Part shown: one piece after another, positions 8,475 through 17,005 of the stretch | Numbering within the stretch: position 1 is the first letter of the stretch | Layout: every line of letters starts with the position of its first letter | Assembly (NCBI GenBank): GCA_947177135.1 | Contig: CAMWTI010000002.1 | Location: 1 to 58,900, forward strand | DNA from: an uncultured Porphyromonadaceae bacterium | GTDB lineage: Bacteria; Bacteroidota; Bacteroidia; Bacteroidales; Muribaculaceae | DNA: 58,900 bases | Reading direction: 5' to 3' | The notes under the pieces: generated by a model | The model's database searches: none | Seen by the model: the letters and a program-made list of their open reading frames with translations, nothing else | What the model was told of the DNA's origin: nothing | Position numbers and translations under genes: made by a program

Positions 8475-9779
8475 TCACTCGGCAGAATATCCGAGCGACG
8501 TTATGGCATCGATCACCGCCTGGCGGTCGACGTCGCCCTCTACAGTGACAATGCCTGACTGGAGATCGACATTCACGCTCTCCACTCCGGAGAGCGCCGC
8601 CACAGCCTTCTCAACATTTGCGCGGCAGTGATTGCACATCATGCCTGAAACTTTGATTTTCATTACTGTATCATTTATTATTGGTTGCTGACAAGAGGAA
8701 TCAGGATGCACGTGGGAGTGATGGCCCATGTGGCGGCGGAAAAGCCCTGCGGCCAGCAAAACACACATAACTATGCCGCTCACGGTTTCCACCCACGGAG
8801 TCTCCGGCGCGGCATGGGCCGTGCATCCGGCGTGAGCGCCCGACACTACGGGAGCAATGGCAAACCATGATGCCGGCAGCAGATAGTCTATGGCCAGACC
8901 GAAGGCTATGGCTCCGGCAATGATCGATCCGACATAGACCGCCGTGACGCGGCGGCCGAGCACGCGGCTCACCATAAGAATCGAGGCGATATTCGTGGCA
9001 GGACCGGCCATGAGCATTACCAGAGCGGCACCCGGCGTCAGTCCTTTCATCACAAGCGCCATGGCAATCGGAATGGAACCGGTGGCGCAGAGATACATGG
9101 GCACCGAAACAACCAGCACAAGAAGCATTCCGAGCAGAGGCATCGACGAGAAGCGGGCAAAAAAGTCGTCGGGCACAGCCATGGTGATCACCGTGGCTAT
9201 CACAAGCCCGAGAAGCAGCCACAGGCCAAGATCCTGGAGCATTTCGCCGAAACCATAGCTAAACATGGTCCGGCAACGCTGCCAGAAAGAGCGTTTTGCC
9301 GAGGCCTTTGGCTGCGGCATGTCGCAACAGCCGCCTTCAGACGACACCGCCGCGTCACCGCCCGGCAATGACCGGCCTGACGAACGGTCGGCCGCAATGC
9401 CTCCGAAAACGGCGGTGATCAGCGCCGCTACAGGCCTCACCACCGCAAACGGAAGTCCCATCATGGAATATGTGGCGGCAATGGAGTCCACTCCGGTCTG
9501 CGGGGTGGCGATCAGAAAGGATACGGTGGCGCCTTTTGAGGCTCCTTCGCGGCGCAATGCCATGGCAGTCGGAATCACACCACACGAACACAGCGGCAAA
9601 GGCACGCCGAACATCGCGGCCTTGGCCACCGACCAGAAGCCAGGACGGCCAAGATGACGGTTATAGAACGAAGCCGGCAAAAAAGCATGAAGCATTCCGG
9701 CAAACAAAAACCCGAGAAGCAGGTATGGGGCCATTTCGCAAAGCATGGCCCAGAAAGTGGCTAAGAATTCTGTTATCAT
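8475..9779 (-). CDS. SO_0444-type Cu/Zn efflux permease fused to a heavy-metal-associated domain
   Basis: A 434-residue inner-membrane protein. The first 350 residues form a permease of the DUF318/ArsP-related SO_0444 type, thought to export Cu or Zn ions. Eight or more hydrophobic segments are visible, with the metal-binding-like PLPLCSCGVIP (Cys64, Cys66) and SFLIATPQTGVDS motifs, and a Cys-rich loop (GGCCDMP). A His-rich linker (RRHMGHHSHVHPDSSC) leads to a heavy-metal-associated domain from about residue 373 with GMMCNHC (Cys382, Cys385). The fused domain begins at an internal Met, so the original may have been two genes. A -7 like TAATTTTG (9791-9784) ends only 4 bp before the ATG, so the mRNA may be almost leaderless. 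Confidence 0.85.
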   Translation of the reverse strand: MITEFLATFWAMLCEMAPYLLLGFLFAGMLHAFLPASFYNRHLGRPGFWSVAKAAMFGVPLPLCSCGVIPTAMALRREGASKGATVSFLIATPQTGVDSIAATYSMMGLPFAVVRPVAALITAVFGGIAADRSSGRSLPGGDAAVSSEGGCCDMPQPKASAKRSFWQRCRTMFSYGFGEMLQDLGLWLLLGLVIATVITMAVPDDFFARFSSMPLLGMLLVLVVSVPMYLCATGSIPIAMALVMKGLTPGAALVMLMAGPATNIASILMVSRVLGRRVTAVYVGSIIAGAIAFGLAIDYLLPASWFAIAPVVSGAHAGCTAHAAPETPWVETVSGIVMCVLLAAGLFRRHMGHHSHVHPDSSCQQPIINDTVMKIKVSGMMCNHCRANVEKAVAALSGVESVNVDLQSGIVTVEGDVDRQAVIDAITSLGYSAE

Positions 9780-9822
9780 GCCGCAAAATTAGCCACAGAA
9801 AGATGCAACCGCGTTGCGTTTA

Positions 9823-10476
9823 TCAGAAGAGATAGGCCACACGGAACTGCCACCCCGAGCATCTGGCAGAGAAATCCTTGAGCAAGCGGGTCTTCAGCAC
9901 ATAGGTCATGCCCCAGGTGTAGCCGAAACTGACCTGATAGTGCCTGAAAAGCTCCAGGCCGCCGCCGACCGTCAGCCCGAGATCGCCGCCGGAAAAGGCG
10001 AACGCCTTGCGGTCGCCGGCCTCTACGGGCGAGTGGCCGAGCTGAATGTTGAAGTCTGGACCGCCATACACAAACGGCGCAAGAATCTCTTCAAAGCCAT
10101 TCATGCGCGTCCACTTGAAGCGCAGATGGATGGGAATCTGCAGATTGTGGATCAAGGTCTTCTCATTGCCGAATCCGGCTATGCCAAGTTCCGGACATCC
10201 GGCCCAGACGGGACGCTGGCCAAGATTGACGTTGGCGCCGTTCATATAATACAGCATACCGAAATCAATGCCGATACCTATGCCAGGAAACATCATCTCG
10301 GCTTGCAGACCGGCATGCCCGCCAAATTGTTTTGTCACGTCGACAAGATCCTGCTTGAAATGGAAGTTCGTCACATTGCCGCCGATCAGCGGGCCATAAC
10401 GGAACTGGGCATTGGCTGTCATGGCGGCACATAACAACGCCACAGCCACAAATATCGAACGAAGCGGATTCTTCAT
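9823..10476 (-). CDS. Outer-membrane beta-barrel protein, PorT-like
   Basis: A 217-residue protein with a clear signal peptide (MKNPLRSIF...TANAQ, cleavage about residue 23). The mature part alternates hydrophobic and polar residues with many aromatic and Gly residues (RYGPLIGGNV, GIDFGMLYY, LGLTVGGGLELF) and ends in the aromatic-terminated strand VAYLF, as outer-membrane barrels do. It fits the PorT/outer-membrane beta-barrel domain group of Bacteroidota. No specific function can be read. It has its own strong promoter on the minus strand and runs alone, 43 bp from the efflux gene start. Confidence 0.8.
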   Translation of the reverse strand: MKNPLRSIFVAVALLCAAMTANAQFRYGPLIGGNVTNFHFKQDLVDVTKQFGGHAGLQAEMMFPGIGIGIDFGMLYYMNGANVNLGQRPVWAGCPELGIAGFGNEKTLIHNLQIPIHLRFKWTRMNGFEEILAPFVYGGPDFNIQLGHSPVEAGDRKAFAFSGGDLGLTVGGGLELFRHYQVSFGYTWGMTYVLKTRLLKDFSARCSGWQFRVAYLF

Positions 10477-10506
10477 TTAATTATCAGATGGGGTTTTATT
10501 ATCGTG

Positions 10507-10537
10507 CAAATTTAAGCAAACTTATTTAAATGACAAA
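10507..10537 (-). promoter_or_regulatory. Promoter of the beta-barrel gene
   Basis: On the minus strand TTTG (10537-10534), a 19-bp spacer and TAAATTTG (10514-10507) match both Bacteroidetes promoter elements exactly. It lies about 30 bp from the ATG at 10476. Confidence 0.75.
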
Positions 10538-10616
10538 ATCAATCTTCCACACTCGGACGGCCAAAGAAGCCGCCTAACAAAATGAAACACATTTTAGCAT
10601 TTTTTCATCAAATTGC

Positions 10617-10647
10617 TTGCCGCTTCCAAAAAATATATCTAAATTTG
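10617..10647 (+). promoter_or_regulatory. Promoter candidate for the two-repeat secreted protein
   Basis: TTGC (10617-10620), 19 bp and a perfect TAAATTTG (10640-10647). The leader to the ATG at 10792 would be about 140 nt, long for this genome, and may hold regulatory structure. The 315-bp divergent gap contains this and the opposite promoter, and no gene that I can support. Confidence 0.5.
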
Positions 10648-10791
10648 CAGCCGGAGTCATCACTCGGAATTTACGGTCAGATATATTTTTCATCACACAC
10701 ACTCTCTGTCTTATTCAGGACGGCGCGTGGGTGATGTCTATGTCTTGTCATGAAACGTCAAACGCAATTACTATATCATTTATATTAGCCT

Positions 10792-12273
10792 ATGAAATTT
10801 ATATTTACCCTGACAATCAGCTCGCTGATTGCATTGACAAGCGTGTTCCAGTCCGCAGCCATATCTCCGGCAAAGCACCAGACCTTGATTCCTGTCGAGA
10901 TCACCGACCGGCAGCCGGCGGAGACATTATCCGATACTGATGGAGAGGTGTCTGAACATGAATGGACATCGCTCGGCATGGGACGGTTCACCGACGGCCT
11001 GGCCGGCGCCCTCTATTTCTCATCAATGACATGGGAAGTAGAAGTCGAGCAAAACGCCGGCAACCCGGCCCTCTACCGCATAGTAAACCCTTACACTAAC
11101 GGCAACTGCCCGTGGAACGCCAACGGCATCTACTCCACCGATGCTGCGGTGATGCACTATGTGACATTCGACACGTCCAACCCGGATGCCGTCTTCATCG
11201 ATTCAGGCGACAACGTGCGCATAAACCTCGGAGTGACCATATCGGCGGCCGACGGCGAATGCCAGCTCTACAACAACCGGGCAAAAGGCCGGTTCTCAAA
11301 CTCAATCATACGCTTTGAGAGCAACGCACTGGCCGTCACAACCGCCAACGACGGAGGCGCGTATTACGCCGAAATGACCAAACTTGCTCTGCCCGGCGCT
11401 CCGGACTATGACGTGATCCTCACTGTCGGTCAGCACTGCTTTGCCGACAACCACGTCTATTTCTCGATCAGCGGCGCAAATGATGCCACGCAAATACGCA
11501 GCATAACCTACGCCGGACTGTTCACCACACCGTCCAATTATTTCGACCAGGTATTCGGCTCAGCCGAACCGGGAACGACCGGTGACTACGAAATGACGCT
11601 TACCGAACAAGGATGGTACACCATCTTCGTCGGCGCGTTCGACCATAAAGGCTCCCTGATGAGCGCCACTGCAGATTATGTCTACGCATTCATTCACAAC
11701 GAAAAAGAATGGAAAGAACTCGGCATCGGGCAGTTCACCGACGATTCGTTCACCACTATTTATGAAATCGAAGAGCAGATGAGTCCCTATGACGTCAAGG
11801 TATACGAAAATCTGAAAACTCCAGGACTGTACCGCATAGAAAACCCCTATGCATCACATCCGCTGGCTCTTGACAACACAATCTCGCTGCACTCCGACCA
11901 TCCGCACTATCTCGACATAGACGCATCGGACTTCGGAGATGTGAAAATCGTCGAACAGCCGTTCGGATTCAACATCAATAACGAGAAGCTGTCACTGCGC
12001 TCCATTGAATCCGGAACTCTCACCAGCGAAATCATCCGGTTTCCGACACGCGGACTGGCTGTAAGAATTGATAACAGCAGTTTCTATGCCAACCAATATG
12101 GCCGCTTCACTCTGAAACTTCCAGATCCAACGGCAATCACCGAAATCAAGGCCGACAGCACTGAAAGCGACAGCGGCGAAGAAGCGATATTCGACCTGCA
12201 GGGACGCCGACTGCGCTCTGTGCCTGCCCACGGACCGTATATCACCAGCGGACGGGTCACAATCTCCCGCTGA
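10792..12273 (+). CDS. Secreted protein with two related repeats and a T9SS-like tail
   Basis: A 493-residue exported protein with signal peptide to about residue 23 (FQSAA). Two related units begin with EWTSLGMGRFTDG (about 56) and EWKELGIGQFTDD (about 303), each followed by a YDVKVyen or WEVEVEQN strand and a gLYRI(V/E)NPY motif, so the protein is an internal duplication. The last residues (IFDLQGRRLRSVPAHGPYI) resemble the short C-terminal tails of Bacteroidales secreted proteins, often related to type IX sorting domains. No catalytic motif is seen. Similar paired-repeat proteins of unknown function are, to my recollection, common in gut Bacteroidales. A terminator follows 32 bp after the stop. 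Confidence 0.75.
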   Translation: MKFIFTLTISSLIALTSVFQSAAISPAKHQTLIPVEITDRQPAETLSDTDGEVSEHEWTSLGMGRFTDGLAGALYFSSMTWEVEVEQNAGNPALYRIVNPYTNGNCPWNANGIYSTDAAVMHYVTFDTSNPDAVFIDSGDNVRINLGVTISAADGECQLYNNRAKGRFSNSIIRFESNALAVTTANDGGAYYAEMTKLALPGAPDYDVILTVGQHCFADNHVYFSISGANDATQIRSITYAGLFTTPSNYFDQVFGSAEPGTTGDYEMTLTEQGWYTIFVGAFDHKGSLMSATADYVYAFIHNEKEWKELGIGQFTDDSFTTIYEIEEQMSPYDVKVYENLKTPGLYRIENPYASHPLALDNTISLHSDHPHYLDIDASDFGDVKIVEQPFGFNINNEKLSLRSIESGTLTSEIIRFPTRGLAVRIDNSSFYANQYGRFTLKLPDPTAITEIKADSTESDSGEEAIFDLQGRRLRSVPAHGPYITSGRVTISR

Positions 12274-12305
12274 CAACCGCCTGACCCGGCACGACACTCA
12301 ACCAC

Positions 12306-12352
12306 AGCCCTCTTTGACCGCACATACATTGGACCGAAGAGGGCTGATTTTT
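12306..12352 (+). terminator. Intrinsic terminator of the secreted-repeat gene
   Basis: AGCCCTCTT (12306-12314) pairs with AAGAGGGCT (12337-12345) across a 22-nt loop and is followed by GATTTTTTATTT. Confidence 0.75.
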
Positions 12353-12354
12353 TA

Positions 12355-12386
12355 TTTGGCAGGGCTGATGAAAAGTTGTAACTTTG
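12355..12386 (+). promoter_or_regulatory. Promoter of the M13 peptidase gene
   Basis: TTTG (12355-12358), a 20-bp spacer and TAACTTTG (12379-12386) match the Bacteroidetes consensus exactly. It sits just after the preceding terminator and decides the gene start at 12416 rather than the in-frame ATG at 12314, which lies upstream of the promoter. Confidence 0.8.
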
Positions 12387-12415
12387 CAGTAATCAACCAA
12401 CAATGTATAACAGAT

Positions 12416-14455
12416 ATGAAACTGACAAAATTTGCATTCGCAATGGCAATCACATTGACAGGATGCACCTCTCAGAGCGAACATCTGAAGAGCCTGAATC
12501 CTGATTATTTCGACAAAAACACTCCCGTCGGCGAAGACTTCTACATGCACGTGAACCGCGGATGGCTGGAGGCCCACCCGCTCACCGACGAATTCGCCCG
12601 ATATGGCAACTTCAACATCCTGGCTGACACGGCAGAAGTGCGCGTCAGAGACCTCGTGCTCGGACTCGGAGCGACAAACCCCGAAAAAGGTTCTGTGGCC
12701 CAGAAAGTCTCGACCATCTACGAACTCGGCATGGACTCCGTCCGCCTCAACGCCGAAGGCGCCACTCCCATCCTGGCCGACCTCAAACGCATCGAGGAAA
12801 CCGGCCACGACCAGATGGAAGACCTCTTCATGTGGATGCAGGCCAACTATGCCAGCCCGTTCTTCGGCGCAGGTCCGATGGAAGACCTCATGAACTCCAA
12901 CGCCTATGCCATGTATGTCAGCTCCGGCGGCATGGGACTCGGCGACCGCGACTACTACCTGCTTGACGACGAACGCAACACTCAGGTGCGCGAGGCCTAC
13001 AAGACCCTCATCGCAACCCAGATGCAGAATGCCGGCTACAGCGCCGATGACGCACGCCGCATCGTTGACAACGTGATGAAAATCGAGACCGCACTGGCCG
13101 AAAAAGCCTGGACTCGCGAACAGAGCCGCAACATCCCCGCACAGTACAATCCCCGCACAATGGAGGAACTGAAACAGATGTATCCCACCATGAACTGGGA
13201 ACGCTTCTTCCCCGAAACCATGGGCATCGACTCGGTCGGACAGGTGATCGTCACCGAGATCGAACCGGTGGGCCGCGGAGTGGAACTGCTGGCATCATGC
13301 TCGGACCGCGAACTTAAAGACTACTATCTCTGGAAATACGTCAGCCAGGCATCATCGGCCCTGAGCGACGATTTCACCAACGCCAACTTCGAGTTCAGCA
13401 AGGTGATGAGCGGCGTTAAGGAGATGCGTCCCCGCTGGAAACGCGCCCTCGGCACAACCGAAGGACTGCTCGGCGAAGCCATCGGTGAACTCTATGTTGA
13501 GAAATACTTCCCCGAATCCTCCAAACAATACATGGTGGAGCTGGTGGAAAACCTGCGCACCGCTCTCGGACAACACATTGACCAGCTCACATGGATGAGC
13601 GACTCGACGAAAGCCAACGCCCACAAAAAACTCGACACCTTCACCGTGAAGATCGGCTATCCCGACAAATGGAAGGACTATAGCTCGATGACGATCGATC
13701 CCGCGCTCTCATATTACGAGAACATCCACAACGCATCCATGTGGCACCAGCGCGAACAACTGGCCAAATGGGGCAAACCAGTCGACAAGACCGAATGGAG
13801 CATGACACCGCAGACCGTCAACGCATATTATAACCCGATGGCCAACGAGATCGTGTTCCCCGCCGCAATCCTGCAGGCTCCGTTCTTTGATCCAGAAGCA
13901 TCCGACGCCGAGAACTATGGCGGCATCGGAGTGGTCATAGGCCACGAAATGACGCACGGATTCGATGACCAGGGCCGCAACTTCGACGCCGAAGGCAACA
14001 TGACCAACTGGTGGACCGAAGCCGACGCCGAAGCATTCGAGCAGCTGGCACAGGGACTCGTTGAACAATACAGCGCCTATGAAGTGATGCCAGGGCTGTT
14101 CGGCAACGGCCAGTACACTCTCGGCGAAAACATTGCGGACCAGGGTGGTCTGCGCGTGGCCATGACGGCATTCCTCGCCGCACAGGACAAGAAAGGCGTC
14201 GACATCAACTCCGACAAAGCGCTGATCGACGGCCTGGCCCCAATGCAGGTGTTCTATATGAATTACGCCAACCTCTGGGCGCAGAACACCCGCCCCGAAG
14301 AAGTGAAACGCCTCACTGTCGGCGACGTACACTCGCTTGGTGAAGCCCGCGTCAACGTGGCCCTGCGCAATCTCGCGCCCTTCTTCGAAGCATTCGGCAT
14401 CAAGGAAGGCGACAAAATGTATCGCCCGGAAGCGGAACGCGTCATCATATGGTAA
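12416..14455 (+). CDS. M13 family zinc metallopeptidase lipoprotein (PepO/neprilysin type)
   Basis: A 679-residue endopeptidase. The start at 12416 gives a lipoprotein signal (MKLTKFAFAMAITLTGCTSQ, lipobox LTGC), anchoring it in the envelope facing the periplasm or surface. The N-terminal M13 domain begins with the conserved P-vgeDFYmhVNrgWl stretch. The C-terminal catalytic domain has NAYYNP (substrate binding), the zinc site GHEMTHGFDD, and the third ligand region GENIADQGG. Full length and all catalytic motifs are present, so it should be active on oligopeptides. It has its own promoter and is followed 21 bp later by the SlyD-like gene. Confidence 0.93.
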   Translation: MKLTKFAFAMAITLTGCTSQSEHLKSLNPDYFDKNTPVGEDFYMHVNRGWLEAHPLTDEFARYGNFNILADTAEVRVRDLVLGLGATNPEKGSVAQKVSTIYELGMDSVRLNAEGATPILADLKRIEETGHDQMEDLFMWMQANYASPFFGAGPMEDLMNSNAYAMYVSSGGMGLGDRDYYLLDDERNTQVREAYKTLIATQMQNAGYSADDARRIVDNVMKIETALAEKAWTREQSRNIPAQYNPRTMEELKQMYPTMNWERFFPETMGIDSVGQVIVTEIEPVGRGVELLASCSDRELKDYYLWKYVSQASSALSDDFTNANFEFSKVMSGVKEMRPRWKRALGTTEGLLGEAIGELYVEKYFPESSKQYMVELVENLRTALGQHIDQLTWMSDSTKANAHKKLDTFTVKIGYPDKWKDYSSMTIDPALSYYENIHNASMWHQREQLAKWGKPVDKTEWSMTPQTVNAYYNPMANEIVFPAAILQAPFFDPEASDAENYGGIGVVIGHEMTHGFDDQGRNFDAEGNMTNWWTEADAEAFEQLAQGLVEQYSAYEVMPGLFGNGQYTLGENIADQGGLRVAMTAFLAAQDKKGVDINSDKALIDGLAPMQVFYMNYANLWAQNTRPEEVKRLTVGDVHSLGEARVNVALRNLAPFFEAFGIKEGDKMYRPEAERVIIW

Positions 14456-14476
14456 TACCTAACACCGCAGAAAATT

Positions 14477-15064
14477 ATGGAAAAAATCAAAGAAGGCCAA
14501 TACGTCGCCCTGGGATATGAACTCTATGAGGTTGCCGCCGACGGCACCCAGACCATTGTCCACACGACCGACGAGAAGAACCACGAGCAGTTCGTGTTCG
14601 GGCTCACACCCGGCATGATCCAGCCGCTCGAAAAGGCGGTGGAAGGCCTGGGCGAAGGAGATAAATTCGACGTGACAGTAAAAGCGGCCGATGCGTTCGG
14701 CAACTATGATCCTGAGCAGATCGTCGCCCTGCCCAAAGACCTTTTTGAGGTCGACGGCAAATTTGATTCCGGGCGCGTCAGAATCGGCGCCGCCGTCCCG
14801 ATGATGACCGCCGACGGATTTCAGGTCATGGGCAAAGTGCTTGAAATCGGCCCGGACGAAGTGAAAATGGACTTCAACCACCCGCTCGCAGGCAAGGACG
14901 TGCGCTTCAGCGGCACCATCCTCACCGTGCGTCCGGCCAGCGCCCAGGAGATCGCTGCGGTCAACGGCGGCGGATGCGGAGGCTGTGGCGGCGGATGCGG
15001 CGACGGAGGTTGCTGCGGAGGCGACAACGGCGGCTGCGATAACGGCTCCTGCTGTGGCAACTGA
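14477..15064 (+). CDS. slyD: SlyD-like FKBP-type peptidyl-prolyl isomerase with Cys-rich tail
   Basis: A 195-residue cytoplasmic isomerase and chaperone. Residues 1-75 and 125-155 form the FKBP half-barrel (GQYVALGYELYE, FGLTPGMIQPLEKAVEGL), and residues 76-124 form the insert-in-flap chaperone domain (AFGNYDPEQIVALPKDLF). The last 32 residues are Gly/Cys-rich with eight Cys and no His, comparable with the metal-binding tail of SlyD that feeds nickel to hydrogenase in enterobacteria; here the tail is Cys-only, which favours soft metals such as Zn or Cu. It follows the peptidase by 21 bp and its tail overlaps the start of the RNA methyltransferase gene. Confidence 0.88.
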   Translation: MEKIKEGQYVALGYELYEVAADGTQTIVHTTDEKNHEQFVFGLTPGMIQPLEKAVEGLGEGDKFDVTVKAADAFGNYDPEQIVALPKDLFEVDGKFDSGRVRIGAAVPMMTADGFQVMGKVLEIGPDEVKMDFNHPLAGKDVRFSGTILTVRPASAQEIAAVNGGGCGGCGGGCGDGGCCGGDNGGCDNGSCCGN

Positions 15065-16289
15065 ACAACGAAAACTTCCGGAGGAGTTCTGCCGGCGCAT
15101 ACTGACCCAGACACCTCCCATACCTGATCCGCAGGGATTGCTCGATGCATTGTCATCGGGCAGTCCCTGCGTGGCTATCAGGCACAACCGGCGCAAATCA
15201 TCCGGACAACCCCATCCCGCAGCCGACGCAGTGCCATGGTGCAGGCTCGGCGAATACCTGCCCGAACGCCGTCAGTTCACTTTCGACCCGGCATTTCATC
15301 AGGGGCGCTATTACGTGCAGGACCCATCGTCGATGAGCATAGCCGCCGTCATCGAATCGCTCGGACTGACCGGTCCCGTGGCATATCTCGACGCATGCGC
15401 GGCGCCCGGAGGAAAAACCACCGCGGCAATAGACGCGCTGCCCGAAGGCAGCTTCGTGGTTGCCAACGAATATGATTCCTCGCGCGCCGAAGCCCTGATC
15501 GAGAATATCACCCGCTGGGGCGCCACCGACGTGGCCGTCACAGTCGGGCCGACAGACCGCCTGGCATCCTATGGAGCGGAAACGTTTGACGTGATCGCCG
15601 CCGACGTGCCCTGCTCAGGCGAAGGAATGATGCGCAAGGAGGCACGTGCCGTCGAACAGTGGACTCCGGAGCTGGTGGAACAATGTGCGGCGCTGCAGCG
15701 CGAAATCATCGGCAATCTGTGGCCCATGCTTCGTCCGGGAGGCTACCTTATCTATAGCACGTGCACGTTTTCCCCACAGGAAAACGAAGAGAACGTGGAG
15801 TGGATCTGCAACAGATTCGGAGCACGGCGGATGCCGCTCCCGTTCAGCCTGACCGAGGGAGTGGCCGACGGTCACTTCTATCCACATCTGGTGCGGGGCG
15901 AAGGTCTGTTTATGGCGCTTCTGCGCAAACCGGGCGAATCGCTGCCGCCCGACCCGACGATTAACGAGAAGAAGTTGCGTAAAGCCACCAGAGTGGCGAT
16001 ATATGGAGTGGAACGCACCGAGGCCAAAGGTCGTGACATGATCCCGACCCACCGCGCGGTGCTCGCCACCGACTGGCAACGCGGATCGCTGCCAGAAGCC
16101 GAAGTTGACACCGACACCGCCCTGGCCTTCCTGCACCGCGACGCCATAACCCTGCCCGACACAACGTCGCGCGGACTGGTGGTGCTCACATATGGCGGAC
16201 TCCCTCTCGGCCTGGTCAAAAACATCGGCACACGCGCCAACAACCTTTTGCCAAAGCAACACCGCATTCTCTCGCGAATCCCTATATGA
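15054..16289 (+). CDS. RNA 5-methylcytosine methyltransferase (RsmF/RsmB-like)
   Basis: It methylates cytosine C5 in rRNA (or possibly tRNA) using SAM. From the GTG at 15054 the protein has 411 residues and begins VATEQRKLPEEF, which fits the family's usual N-terminus; upstream in-frame starts would read through the SlyD Cys tail. SAM motif I is DACAAPGGKT (about residues 107-116), the catalytic motif IV is DVPCSGEGMMRKE, and the second catalytic Cys sits in YSTCTFSPQENE. The C-terminal 120 residues form the RsmF-type RNA-binding extension (HRAVLATDWQRG ... GLPLGLVKN). It overlaps slyD by 11 bp, so the two are probably coupled. Confidence 0.88.
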   Translation: MATEQRKLPEEFCRRILTQTPPIPDPQGLLDALSSGSPCVAIRHNRRKSSGQPHPAADAVPWCRLGEYLPERRQFTFDPAFHQGRYYVQDPSSMSIAAVIESLGLTGPVAYLDACAAPGGKTTAAIDALPEGSFVVANEYDSSRAEALIENITRWGATDVAVTVGPTDRLASYGAETFDVIAADVPCSGEGMMRKEARAVEQWTPELVEQCAALQREIIGNLWPMLRPGGYLIYSTCTFSPQENEENVEWICNRFGARRMPLPFSLTEGVADGHFYPHLVRGEGLFMALLRKPGESLPPDPTINEKKLRKATRVAIYGVERTEAKGRDMIPTHRAVLATDWQRGSLPEAEVDTDTALAFLHRDAITLPDTTSRGLVVLTYGGLPLGLVKNIGTRANNLLPKQHRILSRIPI

Positions 16290-16346
16290 TTAAACACCGA
16301 GGGTTCACAATATGCGTCAAGGGAATTTTCTTTTACCAACTAAAAT

Positions 16347-16775
16347 ATGATAGCAATAATTTTAAAACAGATTAGTAAACTCAGAAGAATTGCAGTTCTG
16401 ATTGCAGTATCCCTTATTTCTACATTCACATTTGCGCAAAGCGAATCTGAAAGAGCCAAACCTTTGACGGACATAGAGGTAATGCGCAAAGTTGCTATCC
16501 TTGATATAGAGGGAAATATATATGCGAACGTGACCGTTACTTTCAAATCAACAGCTCCGGATATTATATCGAACAAGTACAAAGTGAAGGTAAAGGTTGT
16601 TAACGAGAATGGAAAGTCTATTTATAAAAAGACTCTTAAAAATGCTTTCTTATATGTTTTCTCTAACGGACAGGTACAGGTCGGAAGACCTAACTTCGAC
16701 CAGATTGTCATTACAAAATCAGAATTAACTAGCGATAATATTGGTATAATCAGAGTAAAGGAAGGTGTTTATTGA
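16347..16775 (+). CDS. Small exported protein in an AT-rich stretch
   Basis: A 142-residue protein with a hydrophobic N-terminus (ending LISTFTFAQ, likely cleavage about residue 31), then a beta-rich domain (NVTVTFKST, KYKVKVKVVNENGKS, NIGIIRVKEG). I do not recognise the family; it resembles the small immunoglobulin-like exported proteins of Bacteroidota. Base composition is much more AT-rich than in the flanking rsmF-like gene, so it is probably acquired DNA. It ends one base into the next short frame. No promoter with both elements is seen. Confidence 0.5.
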   Translation: MIAIILKQISKLRRIAVLIAVSLISTFTFAQSESERAKPLTDIEVMRKVAILDIEGNIYANVTVTFKSTAPDIISNKYKVKVKVVNENGKSIYKKTLKNAFLYVFSNGQVQVGRPNFDQIVITKSELTSDNIGIIRVKEGVY

Positions 16776-17005
16776 TGCAACATTATCAAAAATACCAGCA
16801 CTTTGTTCTTGATGAAAATAATAACCTCTTTGACATTCGCAATACAGATCAGGTATGCCAACAACAGGAGTTTATTCATAATACCATAATGAGATGTTTT
16901 TGCGATGACCAGTGCTGTATATCAGCGACATGTGTAACTTTGTATAATGGCATACATCCACATCATAAGCAATGGCAAAAATCACAGTACAAAATACAGA
17001 AATAG
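16775..17005 (+). CDS. Doubtful short ORF upstream of the KilA-N gene
   Basis: Seventy-six residues starting at an ATG that overlaps the previous stop by one base, Cys- and His-rich (RCFCDDQCCISATC). Its last 34 bp overlap the KilA-N start and it spans that gene's -7 element, so it may be only a leader or chance frame. I recognise no family. Confidence 0.25.
   Translation: MQHYQKYQHFVLDENNNLFDIRNTDQVCQQQEFIHNTIMRCFCDDQCCISATCVTLYNGIHPHHKQWQKSQYKIQK
16935..16942 (+). promoter_or_regulatory. -7 element candidate for the KilA-N gene
   Basis: TAACTTTG, 29 bp before the ATG at 16972. No matching -33 TTTG at the usual distance, so the promoter is weak or activator dependent. Confidence 0.35.

Noticed and set aside
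12314..12415. Upstream extension of the M13 peptidase
   Set aside because: It contains the terminator and the promoter; translation from 12416 gives a proper lipoprotein signal.
14985..15053. Upstream extension of the RNA methyltransferase through the SlyD Cys tail
   Set aside because: The Ala/Thr-rich sequence is the shadow of the Gly/Cys repeats; GTG at 15054 fits the family start.
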